64,000 nucleotides of DNA from Zymoseptoria tritici IPO323 (Eukaryota; Ascomycota; Dothideomycetes; Mycosphaerellales; Mycosphaerellaceae): contig NC_018217.1 in the NCBI RefSeq assembly GCF_000219625.1, positions 2,232,001-2,296,000 on the forward strand, in the 5' to 3' direction. The notes beneath the pieces were generated by a model, which was given only the letters and a program-made list of their open reading frames with translations, searched no databases and had not been told where the DNA came from. Shown piece by piece: positions 1-12,250 of this stretch (position 1 is the stretch's first letter; each line of letters begins with the position of its first letter). The translations under genes and the position numbers were made by a program.

Positions 1-160
1 CCCGTGCAGGCCTTAACGATCCAATCACTGCTAGACGGAAGGTGCTGTAAGCGCAATACATTTGATGGAGAGGGAAGCTAGTATTTCACGACACATGCTC
101 CCTCCTTCATAGATAGTCGCCACGAGTCCGTCTTTTCTCCTTTCTTGTCAGGCTGTCAAC
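1..160. promoter_or_regulatory. Upstream region of the complex I subunit gene
   Basis: 160 bp before the first start codon. The last 50 bp are pyrimidine-rich (TCTTTTCTCCTTTCTTGTC), common in fungal leaders. The ATG context is GTCAACATGATG. Confidence 0.4.
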
Positions 161-2533
161 ATGATGCGACACAATCTGCTACGCTCGCTTCCGCGACACG
201 CTGCTCGGACGAGCGTCAATGCCGGAAATGCGTCGCGCACCTTTGCCTCGAGCGCGAGACGGCAGGCCGAGGTGGAGCTCACAGTGGATGGCAAGAAGGT
301 GTCAATAGAAGGTATGCCAGTTGAGGCGTCTTCGCAGGATCATCAGTCATATACTGACACGATCCTTCAGCCGGATCCGCCCTCATTCAAGCCTGCGAAA
401 AGGCCGGCGCCACCATCCCCCGATACTGCTACCACGAGAAACTCATGATTGCCGGAAACTGCAGAATGTGTCTGGTCGAGGTCGAGCGCGCACCCAAGCC
501 CGTGGCATCCTGTGCATGGCCTGTTCAGCCTGGTATGGTCGTCAAGACGAGTAGTCCGCTGGTTCACAAGGCAAGAGAAGGTGTGATGGAATTTCTTTTG
601 GCGAACCACCCGTTGGATTGTCCCATTTGCGACCAGGGCGGCGAGTGTGACTTGCAAGATCAGAGCATGAGATATGGTGCGGACAGAGGACGCTTCCACG
701 AGCTGGAGGGCAAGAGAGCGGTCGAGGACAAGAACATTGGACCTTTGGTCAAGGTGTGTACATCTGGAGCGCCGTCATGCTGGTCGTTACCTTGACTTAC
801 CCGTACAGACTTCCATGAACCGCTGCATCCACTGCACACGCTGTGTCCGATTCGCCAACGATGTTGCTGGAGCTCCAGAGATGGGTAGCACTGGACGTGG
901 CAACGACATTCAGATTGGAACATACCTCGAAACCGCCCTCGATACCGAGCTTTCTGGCAACGTTATCGACCTGTGCCCTGTCGGAGCCCTCACGTCAAAG
1001 CCTTATGCATTCCGCGCTCGTCCTTGGGAACTATACCACACTGAGACCATTGACGTTCTCGATGGACTGGGCAGCAACATCCGCGTGGACGCCCGAGGTC
1101 TTCAGGTCATGCGTGTTCTGCCCAGACTCAACGACGATGTCAACGAGGAGTGGATTAACGACAAGTCTCGATTCGCCTGCGACGGTCTCAGCACTCAGCG
1201 TCTGACAACTCCGCTCATTCGACGAGACAACCAATTCCAGCCTGCAACTTGGGAGAACGTCCTTGTCGAGATCAGCGAGAAGTTCAAGGAACTGGCGCCA
1301 AAGGGAGATGAGGTCAAATTTGTTGCTGGACAGCTTGTTGAGACCGAGACTCTCGTAGCCGCAAAGGACTTGGCCAATCGTCTTGGATCCGAGAACTTGG
1401 CTTTGGACCAGCCGCAAGGCTCAGCACCTCTCGCTCACGGTATCGACATTCGTTCCAACTACGCTTTCAACTCCAAGATTGTGGGTGTTGAGGAGGCCGA
1501 TGCCATTCTTCTTATTGGCACCAACCCGCGATGGGAGGCCGCTCTTCTTAACGCCCGAATCAGGAAGCAATGGATCCGCTCCGATCTCGAGGTTGGTGTC
1601 GTCGGCCAGGACTTTGAATCTACCTTTGATTACGAGAACCTCGGTGCCAACGTCAACGATCTCAAGAAGGCACTGAGCGGATCCTTCGGCGAGAAGCTGA
1701 AGTCTGCTCAGAGGCCAATGATCATTGTTGGCTCTGGCGCTGTTGAGAACTCCGATGCCAAGGCTATCTACGAGACTGTTGGATCGTTCGTGGAGAAGAA
1801 CAAGGCCAACTTCCAGACCCCAGAATGGAACGGCTTCAACGTTCTTCAGCGCGCAGCGTCCCGCACTGGTGCATTTGAGGTTGGCTTCGCAGTCCAGAGC
1901 CCAGAGACAGCAAACACCAAGCCAAAGGTCGTCTGGCTGCTCGGCGCTGACGAGATCGACGCTTCGGACATCCCCAAGGACGCCTTTGTCATCTACCAAG
2001 GCCACCACGGTGACCGCGGTGCCGCACTTGCCGATGTCGTCCTCCCCGGTGCTGCATACACCGAGAAGGGTGCCACATACGTCAACACCGAGGGCCGTGT
2101 CCAAATGTCTCGTGCTGCAACATCAGTGTACGGTGCAGCCCGTGACGACTGGAAGATCATTCGCGCCGTGTCAGAAGCACTCGGTGCACCACTTCCCTAC
2201 GACGATGTCGAGGCCCTCCGTGACCGCATGGAGGAGATCTCCCCCGCCCTCCGCCGATACGACATTGTCGAGCCCACATCCAAAGAACTGCAAGCCCTCA
2301 GCAAGGTCCAACTTGTCGACCAGAACAAGGGCGCCAAAGCCACAGGCGCCACATTCCAGAAGGTCATCGAGAACTTTTTCCTCACAGATTCCATCTCGCG
2401 ATCATCACCCACCATGGCGAGATGCTCGGCAGCCAAGGCCGCGAACAACCCCAAGACGAACTTTATGGCTCCTGGATACCCTGAGCCACAAACGCACTAC
2501 GGCCCGAGTGAACTAGCAGGTGCTTCCGCCTAG
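161..2533 (+). CDS. nuo78: NADH:ubiquinone oxidoreductase 78 kDa subunit (complex I NDUFS1)
   Basis: Largest iron-sulfur subunit of mitochondrial complex I; carries electrons from the FMN site along an Fe-S chain in the matrix arm. Exons 161-311, 371-753 and 809-2533 join in frame to 752 residues, near the usual family length. The N-terminus is basic and Ser/Arg-rich, as in a mitochondrial presequence. A 2Fe-2S ferredoxin domain follows, with Cys in CEKAG, RYCYHEK and NCRMC. Next come the 4Fe-4S motifs [15 protein letters not shown] and CIHCTRC, then a molybdopterin-oxidoreductase-like domain to the C-terminus. Intron 1 must be removed to restore the ferredoxin start. The neighbour downstream is convergent. 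Identity is secure. Confidence 0.96.
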
Positions 2534-2715
2534 GGTTCAGAAGTCGTTGATTTGTGGGTTCAAGGTTGTGCTAGGGCATAGGTGTGTAAATAGGCGCTTC
2601 CGGCGTTCAAGCGTGTGTGTAAATCAGGAATCCAGAATTTCTCCTGTGTGCATGCGAGTATTCAAGACATATTTGCTCTTATGTCATTTGGCTGTGGTCC
2701 AGTACTGTCGATATC

Positions 2716-3711
2716 TCACGCGTCCAACCGATCTTCCACATCAAACTCCTCCTGATCGCCGGTTGTGAACAGCGGCTTCCCCAATTCCCATTTCCTTCCG
2801 TATTTCCTCACGATCTCTTGCGCCGCTTTGCCACCTAGCCATTCCGCGAAGGTCGCTGCGTTTCTTAACAACATTCTTTCTACTCCCTCTGGTTCAAACG
2901 TCCCAACCATCACCGAGCAAGGATTTAACAACGCAGAACCACCTTCGACCCAACACTTCAAATTCGGGATTACACTCTCCTTCTTCGCCGTCAAGAACGT
3001 CGAGCGGTCTGTCAGCAGGAATGCTTGGTCTTCTTCAGCTTTCACGAGAGCTTGATACGGTACGAGAGGCCACGTCTCGATCCAATCACTTCTCGATTCA
3101 TCCACACCAGCAGCTTTCCACAGCTCCTGCTCTTTCGCGAAAGTCGCAGATCCATCACCTCGACTGTGGAATCTGATCGGGTTGCCATGAGCGACGCTAT
3201 TGAGCGACTCTTGCTTGTGAGATCGTGCAATACTCCTCAACGCAGCGCTGATACTCGACACAGAGATGTCGATCGCTTTCGGCCCAACAAGAATGAAATG
3301 ATCATTAAACACCCTACAAACTCTCCTCGCCCACCCTTCCGCAATCGATACATCCTCATTGGCGGGCTCATATGTCAGAGCCACTTGCACGACATCCGCC
3401 AACAATGCGATCTGAGAATGGCGAGAATGATTCGCGACCCAGCCAATTCGAAAGTCTCCTGAGGTCTCATTGATGTACGCTTCGCAGAGATGTTGGAGGA
3501 GTCCGGTGTAGCCTGCGCCGCCGTTTCCGATGCGGAAGCTGATCGGGTTGGAAGGGTCGCCGTAGACAGCCTGGTCGGTTGTGGTGATGTGTTCGAGCAG
3601 GGAGTCATGGTCTTGGTTGAGCAGCCGGGAGTCGTAATGGCGGGATACCCAGGGGTGAGATATTGCAATTTTTCCATGCTGTGTTATACCTCCTGTCGTG
3701 GCCATTTTCAT
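2716..3711 (-). CDS. TupA-like tungstate-binding (periplasmic-binding-type) protein homologue
   Basis: Single-exon 331-residue protein resembling the substrate-binding component of bacterial tungstate ABC transporters (TupA, PBP-like superfamily). Matching segments run in family order: RIGNGGAGYTGLL near residue 60, VALTYEPANEDVSIAEGWA near 110, the anion-pocket-like HSRGDGSATFAKEQELWKAAG near 182, and LLTDRSTFLT near 232. The start is the first ATG of the frame; an in-frame ATG lies two codons on. No signal peptide, lipobox or membrane helix is visible, so the protein looks intracellular, unlike bacterial TupA. No ABC permease or ATPase lies nearby. Similar proteins occur in other fungi as I recall the family. 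The function in fungi, and whether it binds tungstate or molybdate, is unknown to me. Confidence 0.8.
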   Translation of the reverse strand: MKMATTGGITQHGKIAISHPWVSRHYDSRLLNQDHDSLLEHITTTDQAVYGDPSNPISFRIGNGGAGYTGLLQHLCEAYINETSGDFRIGWVANHSRHSQIALLADVVQVALTYEPANEDVSIAEGWARRVCRVFNDHFILVGPKAIDISVSSISAALRSIARSHKQESLNSVAHGNPIRFHSRGDGSATFAKEQELWKAAGVDESRSDWIETWPLVPYQALVKAEEDQAFLLTDRSTFLTAKKESVIPNLKCWVEGGSALLNPCSVMVGTFEPEGVERMLLRNAATFAEWLGGKAAQEIVRKYGRKWELGKPLFTTGDQEEFDVEDRLDA

Positions 3712-4009
3712 CAAGCGATGAAGGCCAGAGCGGGCGTTCTGGTCATCAGTCTGGTAACAGCAGGGTCGCAATTGGAATAGGCAGATTTGCCTTGACAGTA
3801 GCGAGACATCGATCGCAAGTCGCGGCTTATACTGTGAGCGTTGTTATTCGTACATCAGATCCGTATTGTACAGCTGAAGTGCAGCTGGCGTTTCGAGCTC
3901 AACCAGCCGCCAACGCTAACCGCGCGCTCGGTTGTGCCCCAATCGTATGCCTTGCACCAGATCTGTTCAATGTCGTCTTATATTAAGCTGTTTTGACACT
4001 GTGTCGGGC

Positions 4010-5924
<1,915 letters not shown>

Positions 5925-8009
5925 ATGTCGAGCGCCACAAAAGAGCCCCGCGATGGCGCTCAGAAGCGTCGTGCGAGCCGATCGCCAGATCCCCATGGAG
6001 TACAACCGAAACGTTCTATGCAAAATTTCAATCCAGCAGATCCGAGGAATAAAGGTCGTGCGGCTGCGAGGGCTTCTTCAGGGACTGCAAACGGGCTCAA
6101 TGGCGTCGCATCACGTCGGAATTCCGACCAATTCCAAGTTTCGCGGTCTTCGTCCACAGCGCCATTCGCAGGGCGAGATGTGTGGCCTGGCAATAGTGCG
6201 CCACCAGCTGCACCCGCGCCTGTTGCGCAGATGGGAGGCCACGTTACGTCCCGCGCCGGCGTCAATAAAGTGAGCTTCACCAAATTGATGATGGAGTCTC
6301 AGTCGCAGGCCGCGACCGTTGCCATGTGCCAGATGAGCCTCAATCAAGCGGAAGCGGCCAGGACCAGGGCTCTGAGAGAATTCAAAGCGAATCAGCACAA
6401 CTTCGGCGAGTTCCAGGCGATAGCAGAGCAAAAGAACACCGCCAAAGTGCGGACCGAGGAGAGGTTCCGCCTTGCCGAATATGAGCTTCAGCAGGCCATC
6501 GCACGCCAGAAAACCATCACAGAGGAACTTTCGGAGCTCATCTTCTTGGCTACGGAAACTCCACCGCCGCCGCCGCCGCCGCCACCACCACCAGTGGTCG
6601 AGCCCTCGCCGATCGCGGACGTAGTCTCGCGAGAGCAGTTTGATGGCCTAAAGGCCGAATTATCGGAGGTTAGAGATAGCCTCAAGTCTCTGCAGAGCTC
6701 CATCAGTGTTTCAGCGAACGACACGATGAGCAAGGTTGACAGCAAGATCGCTGCTATGCCACACAAGGACTTCAGCGCCGACATTGACGCAATGGCGACC
6801 CGCGCGAAATTGCTCGAGCAATCTCTTCAGGAGCTACGCTCGTCATCAGCGACAGTTTCGGAGGTTCAAGATGTCAAGTCTAATCTGAAAGCACTTGACT
6901 CTCGGGTCGAGAAAGCGGAATCGGCTGCGAAAAGCATGCCTCAGGCTGTTGCGCCAATGGCACCATCAGCGCCGCTCGCCAACCAGAGTCTGACACCAGT
7001 CCTCCAACGCCTGACGCAGGTAGAAGCTGACATGACAGCAATGGCGCGGGATTTGCCAGATGACATTAAAGATGCAAATACATCGACCGTCGAGGAAATG
7101 GAAGCTCAAATCGAACGGTTCAGAGAAAGATTTACCGTGGAAATGGACAATAAGCTCGCGGAGCAATGGGAGGCCTTGAGCGCCTGGCGCGACGCGATCA
7201 CAGTGCTGCAAAGAAACATGCAGACCTGCATAGGCGATCACAGCATTTTGCAAACATCACAACAAGAACTCAAAACAAATATCGATGCGCTCTCGCAGCG
7301 AACAAGTAGCGAGGGTGCACCATCGCTGGCGAACGGCCAGACTCCGGGTCTCTTGAGCTTTGCACCAGTCGCTCCCGTCCACGATGTTGGCATTGATCGC
7401 AATCCATTTGAGAAACAGCTTGTGAACGGGACCGAAGCTTCTTACAATGGGACTCATCTCACCCACATGAAGAATGATATCGAGATGCTCAAGGAGCGCG
7501 AGAGACTGCATACGCACCAATATAGCAATCTCATCACCGACCAGGTGGTCGAGAACATGGTCGATGCCATGGCAAAGCAATACCCCGACGTCAAGAATGC
7601 GTATGCGTCCATGCAACTTCTGACGACTGACCTCAACACACTCCGGGCCCGAACGAACAATGCGGAACACGCCATCGCCCGCATGCAGAACGACCTTGCT
7701 AACCTCAGCAACACGGTGTCGTCAACGGACAGGGATTCGCGAGACCTTGCGCAACGCATGAACAGTACGGAGAACAATACGGCGACTACTAAAAGAGAAG
7801 CCGTGAAGTTGCGTGACGAGCTGTCTGCCCTGGCCACACGAGTGGACCAGCATGCGCAAGCCGTCGAGGCTGGAACGGGTCACATGAAGCAACTTGGTGA
7901 CGATTTGCACAAGGCGTTCCTGGACATTGCCGTCCTAGACGGGAAATTGGGCATCCTGCAGGACGTTCAAAAAGGTGTGACGGAGCATAGCGTTAATGGG
8001 ACGGGATGA
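5925..8009 (+). CDS. Uncharacterised coiled-coil protein with a polyproline stretch
   Basis: Single-exon, 694 residues; I do not recognise the family. The first 120 residues are low complexity, rich in Ser, Arg, Ala and Pro, with basic patches such as QKRRASRS that could be nuclear signals. A run of about ten prolines lies near residue 217. From about residue 230 to the end the chain is mostly charged and helix-like, with heptad-type spacing, suggesting several long coiled coils and a scaffolding or tethering role (inference). No catalytic motif, signal peptide or membrane helix. The stop at 8009 is followed by another open stretch (8060-8221) ending in an acidic tail, so a missed last exon is possible. 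It shares its upstream region with RVB2. Confidence 0.8.
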   Translation: MSSATKEPRDGAQKRRASRSPDPHGVQPKRSMQNFNPADPRNKGRAAARASSGTANGLNGVASRRNSDQFQVSRSSSTAPFAGRDVWPGNSAPPAAPAPVAQMGGHVTSRAGVNKVSFTKLMMESQSQAATVAMCQMSLNQAEAARTRALREFKANQHNFGEFQAIAEQKNTAKVRTEERFRLAEYELQQAIARQKTITEELSELIFLATETPPPPPPPPPPPVVEPSPIADVVSREQFDGLKAELSEVRDSLKSLQSSISVSANDTMSKVDSKIAAMPHKDFSADIDAMATRAKLLEQSLQELRSSSATVSEVQDVKSNLKALDSRVEKAESAAKSMPQAVAPMAPSAPLANQSLTPVLQRLTQVEADMTAMARDLPDDIKDANTSTVEEMEAQIERFRERFTVEMDNKLAEQWEALSAWRDAITVLQRNMQTCIGDHSILQTSQQELKTNIDALSQRTSSEGAPSLANGQTPGLLSFAPVAPVHDVGIDRNPFEKQLVNGTEASYNGTHLTHMKNDIEMLKERERLHTHQYSNLITDQVVENMVDAMAKQYPDVKNAYASMQLLTTDLNTLRARTNNAEHAIARMQNDLANLSNTVSSTDRDSRDLAQRMNSTENNTATTKREAVKLRDELSALATRVDQHAQAVEAGTGHMKQLGDDLHKAFLDIAVLDGKLGILQDVQKGVTEHSVNGTG

Positions 8010-8344
8010 TTTTCTTGAATTTGTGCTCCTCGGGCGTATTGCGTGGTGATGAAAAGAAGTTCTGGTCATGGAACTGGGGCATTGCGAGTGGGTTAATATT
8101 GTGCATGAGATACCCAGTCAGCGAGATGAATGTGTCGCAGGAGAAAAGTGTAGCAAGGCCTGGGTCATGGCAGGCTTCGGAGGATTCGATCGACTTTGAC
8201 GCGCTGGTGGAAGGCATCTAGAGGCTACTGTACGAGGGATGCTTGCTGAATATGTATAGACCTCTGTCTACTCGCCGAAGCTTCATATGCCCAAATTTGA
8301 GCGACTAGCCAACGCTCCGCTAAACATCAAGCGTGTATACACCT
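8010..8344. other. Convergent 3' intergenic region with a possible missed last exon
   Basis: This region separates the stop codons of the coiled-coil gene and the WLM peptidase gene. On the plus strand, 8060-8221 is open and ends in an acidic tail (SEDSIDFDALVEGI). It could be an alternative last exon through a weak acceptor before 8060, but the available donors (GTGACG, GTTAAT) are poor. Transcript data would decide. Confidence 0.3.
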
Positions 8345-9469
8345 TTACTTCGCCTCTTTGGCCTGCTGCTCCTCCGCCTTTGCCTCTCTCGACTTCTTCA
8401 TTCTCTCCTCGGCCGCTCTCGCCATGATCTCTCTCCTACTCAACGAGCTCACGCCTCCACTGCCTCCAACTCCACCGAGCGTAAACTCGCCTTCCTCCCA
8501 ACCTCCACCATCACATTCATGATCGTCCCCTTCCCCAGCATCATTAGGATTATAAAACTCCTCTCCACCCACACTCTTCCCACCTCTCCTCCAATCATTC
8601 CTCTCCACCTCCGCTTCAATCTCCTTGCACAATTTCCAGAATCTCTGATCGTGATCGCCCCAGACGTTATGCGTCAGCTCATGACACAGCGTCTTGCGGA
8701 TGACTTTATAATCGCGATATCCATCGTACGCATCCGTCCGAAGCCGCAATTCAATCACCTCGCCTCTATTCCTGTTCAAACCGAGCGTGCGAGATTCGTG
8801 CGTAGTGTGTTCAGCGGGATTCATCTCCGTCAGCAGACCCACGCTGAATCCATGTTTCCGCATGGACGCTTTGATACCGGCGTCATCGCGCAGCCGCTCG
8901 AGGAACCGCAAGCTCTTTTCCGGGTTGGGAAGGTATTCTAACGGCCGTATGGTGTGGAACGTGTACTGTGCCTCGTCCTGCACCTTTTTCCAATCCCTGT
9001 TACGATTCGCGCGGACCTTTCTCCCCGCTTGCATGGCGGCCTTTCGCTTCTCGATGCGGGCTTTGCGATCGGATATGTCGGATTCTAGCTCTGCGACTTC
9101 GGCGGTTGTGGCGCCCATGAGGACTATTTTCTTGTCACGGAGGGTGGAGATGAGGATGGAGGGATCTTTGAAGGGAGGTTTGAGCAGGCCGGTTTTGGGC
9201 GTTATGAAGAACTTTTGGTGGGAAGGAGGGATGTGCATGTCTTCGGCGATGGTGTCGGAGAGGTCTTGTATCGTGGCGGAGGAGTCGTAAATTGGGAGTT
9301 CGATGGGACGGTTGTGGAGGTGGACGGTGAGGTTGTAAAGCGGCTCGAGGTTGGTCGAAGAGGGACTGCCATCGTGGGAGTGGTCACTTTGGGAGAGGAC
9401 CTCTTCATCGTCGGTGAGGTGGTCCGGCGCAAGAGGTGAGGTTGGTTGTGAGCCTGCGTGCGAAGACAT
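8345..9469 (-). CDS. Ubiquitin-like/WLM domain zinc metallopeptidase
   Basis: 374 residues, one exon. An acidic Ser/Asp-rich head (about 1-45) precedes a ubiquitin-like domain (about 48-120, ending KKIVLMGATTAE). A basic helical linker follows, then a WLM domain with the zincin signature HELTHNVWGDHD, in which two His, the Glu and the following His/Asp fit the metal site of WLM peptidases such as Wss1/SPRTN-like proteins. The tail is Gly-rich and then Lys/Glu/Ala-rich. Wss1 cleaves SUMO- or ubiquitin-linked DNA-protein crosslinks; this protein has the UBL before the peptidase, as in a separate fungal UBL-WLM subgroup, so the substrate is uncertain. Start chosen at the ATG at 9469; the frame continues upstream but with sequence unlike a protein. 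Confidence 0.88.
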   Translation of the reverse strand: MSSHAGSQPTSPLAPDHLTDDEEVLSQSDHSHDGSPSSTNLEPLYNLTVHLHNRPIELPIYDSSATIQDLSDTIAEDMHIPPSHQKFFITPKTGLLKPPFKDPSILISTLRDKKIVLMGATTAEVAELESDISDRKARIEKRKAAMQAGRKVRANRNRDWKKVQDEAQYTFHTIRPLEYLPNPEKSLRFLERLRDDAGIKASMRKHGFSVGLLTEMNPAEHTTHESRTLGLNRNRGEVIELRLRTDAYDGYRDYKVIRKTLCHELTHNVWGDHDQRFWKLCKEIEAEVERNDWRRGGKSVGGEEFYNPNDAGEGDDHECDGGGWEEGEFTLGGVGGSGGVSSLSRREIMARAAEERMKKSREAKAEEQQAKEAK

Positions 9470-10425
9470 GGTGAAGGGAAGTGGCAGGTAAGTGATGTCG
9501 GAGGAGTGGGTGACAGGAGTATGAAGATTTCCAATGCACCTACGGTCCGCCTTGGTTCTTATGTCGGCTGTCTGTGTCGTGATATACAACAAATCGCCAC
9601 TTCTCGTGGTCGTTTACACATGACTGAAGCCGATCCTCAATGAAAGCCTCTCGGACGTCACGCCCAACACGTAAAACTGGGCTAGGTAGAACAGTGAGCT
9701 TACAAAGCGCCGACGACTCCACTTGACCGCAGGCCGGATCCGACTTCAGTCTTCTTTTCTCTACATCCATGTCTTTCGGGATACTCATCAAACCTCTCGA
9801 TCTCGCTTCATTATGCTACAGAGACTTCGCTCGGCTCCGTCACGTCTCGGAGGATTACGACTGTGACCGACGTCATCTTTGCATCGGGAGAAACATACTG
9901 TGACGACCACAAGAGGGCAGACAGAACTCCGCAACAGCATCCAACCCGATACCGCCGAGCATCCCGGGTCCACAGAAACATCGTCAAGGAGACTGTATTG
10001 ATTAACGGCAGTGCGTTAAGCCCGGATCGCTTCGCACACGGGGAGCGTTCTTCACGTATCTGCACATTCTTTTCAAGCCGCAATGTCAGGTGCTTGGACC
10101 GAGAGTGCTTGATCGATTCGATGAGATGACTAGGTTGATACGTGTCGTCTGTCCGCTCAGGAAGGTGGCCTCGCTATCTCACACCTATCAAGCTACATGA
10201 ACATGGGTTGCTTGGTCAGCTTGTACGCTGGTGTCCATCGGCAGAGCGATATTTCAACGAATGTCCATTGATGATACTCTTAAGTTGTCTTCATTGCCGC
10301 CTCCGTTCTCTCCATTCCCGTCACTGCACTCCCTTCACACCCCGCTTCGCCTCGACGCCCTCCAGAGCCACCGCATTGTCAGACTTGGGATCGGCCCGTC
10401 GCAGCTAGCAGCCGCCAGGTTCCGT
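9470..10425. other. Intergenic, no supported gene
   Basis: Contains the upstream region of the WLM peptidase gene and the 3' flank of the secreted cysteine-rich gene, both on the minus strand. Short frames exist on both strands, but none has a domain, a signal peptide or intron joins that make sense. Confidence 0.5.
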
Positions 10426-10793
10426 TCAGTTGCAGGTGCACTCGCCATAGTTCACACCGGCGATTGCGTCGCTGTGGCGGGCAAAACGTGAGTACAAATG
10501 GACTAGGTGCGACAAACATAGCATGAACAAGCGAGAGAAGGTCTTACCATGATTTGGCGCTTGGACGGCCACGGATGAACTGGCAACATTCAGTGCAATC
10601 ATCCGTCTTGCCCGGCGTGGGGCAGTTGCACATATCTGCCTATTGTAGTAGAAGAGTGGCATTAGCAGTTGACGTGGTAATGATGCAGAAGAAGGGAAAA
10701 GAAGGAGAAGAAGGAGAGAGGTAGAAGTACCAGGACGGCAGAAGGAGCCATGAGGGCAATGAGACCGATGAAGGCGGCAATGGTGAACTTCAT
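10426..10793 (-). CDS. Small secreted cysteine-rich protein (8 Cys), effector-like
   Basis: A 66-residue protein split into three small exons: 10793-10731, 10639-10548 and 10471-10426. Introns of 91 and 76 nt have good ends (GTACTT/AATAG and GTAAGA/CACAG), and both joins keep frame and create sense codons. Residues 1-22 are a clear signal peptide: MK, a hydrophobic core FTIAAFIGLIALMA, then a likely cut after SAVLA. The mature chain of about 44 residues has eight Cys at 25, 27, 36, 39, 40, 52, 63 and 65, enough for four disulfides, and ends ECTCN. I know no family with this spacing. Secreted fungal proteins of this size are often plant-directed effectors or antimicrobial peptides; that role is inference. 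Flanking intergenic DNA is unusually long for this window. Confidence 0.75.
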
Positions 10794-12250
10794 GTTGTGT
10801 GTGTCTCGTGGCTTGAGTGCTTGGAGGTATTGCTGGAGGAAGAAGTCCGAGGAGCGGATTTCTGCCTCTTTTGTGTTTTGCCGACCGGACGTCGTCAGTG
10901 TGCCCTTATCAGGGACGACTGTGCAGACGCAGACACGGCAATTAATACCAAGGCGGTGATTACGCTCAGGGCGTGTTGAGAATGGATCACAGGTCCACGG
11001 ATGGCACGGAATGACGAGAACTCCAGGATTCCACCTGAATACCTTCATGGATCCCATTGCGAGGAATTCCGGGCTTTCCGACTGCGCGGCCGGACGATTT
11101 CTGTTCCCAGCCCTCTGCCTCTGTGCAGGTGAAGACAGCGATGGTGAGCATCATGTGATTGTTGACCGTTGCTTGTGGTTTGATCGAGAACGCTTTGCGG
11201 TTTGATTGACTGTGGTCTGAGCTTTGGAGGTCTTCCTGGACCAAGTTCGGAGAGGTCAGACGAGCAATCTGCTGTCGTGCACTGTGCTTCGCCCGTCTTG
11301 AGCGAGTCGGTCAGGGAAGGAGCATGTTGTCGCTGACAGGGCCTTGAAGTGACACGACCATCCGAAGAAACCTGTCAGGAATATCAATTGCTGACGGCAA
11401 CCTTATCGCTGTTTCCACTGACATCGACAATACCGCGACCTTGTTCGACTTGGTAGATAAGTTGACGTTGCTTCCGGGATGACAATACTGAACCTTACGT
11501 TGGGAACAGAAGGCAACGTTCTGTGCCGGAACCAGTGTGGGAATACGTCAGGATGCTGACCTTCTCCGCAAGGCAGGGATATTCTCGAACACCAATTGCC
11601 CATAGCCCGAGCAGACAAGGCCTGTAACATCAGCCTCGCATCGGACGGATCGCAGGTGGCTGCGTTCATTCTGTTTGCTGGAGGATCCTGGAGACATTGG
11701 GTATCACTGACGATCGAAGCGGAGGTAAATTCTCAGCGCAAACTAGCACCGTCGGACCCCAGGACGTGATGCATCATCATCGGCCGGATACCGGATCATG
11801 GACAAGTCGAAGCAGGAGGCGTCGGAGAGCGCGGACCAATACCGACTGGATTTTTCATGCAAATTCCATGTAGCAGATCAATGGTACTTGCCATGACTCT
11901 GGGTAAGTTGGCGTGAGACCTTCCTGGGCGGTGAAGATTCGCCGACATACCAGCTCAGCCTTGCGTACCAGTACGTGAGCATATCCCGACATCTAGTCGT
12001 ACAGACACGTTAGAGTGCCAGAGCATGAAGGTGTAAAAGCAGTTCGGCAGAGGCCACTTCAAACTTGGAAGGCCTACTGCCAGGTAAGCATGTCGCTTGA
12101 TCAACAGGTACATGTGCTTGTGTAGTGAACTTCTCTGCAAAAAGTGCAGAAATTCGCATAAATGGTATCTCATAACATCGTTGATAATGTCCCAGCAGTG
12201 TCATTCTCTTCCAATAAAGTACTGTCTCTTTCTTGCCACTGATCTGTTCC
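10794..12250. other. Long intergenic region, putative effector promoter
   Basis: Largest gene-poor gap in the window (1,457 bp), upstream of the secreted cysteine-rich gene and downstream of the MARVEL gene. The frame of the secreted protein stays open upstream to about 11057, but that sequence lacks protein-like character, and an N-terminal extension would bury the signal peptide. At about 11990-12005 the string TAGTCGTACAGA recurs exactly in the repeat cluster near 60.2 kb. Nothing else supportable. Confidence 0.45.

Noticed and set aside
10794..11057. N-terminal extension of the secreted cysteine-rich protein
   Set aside because: The frame is open, but the extension would bury the signal peptide and has no protein-like character.
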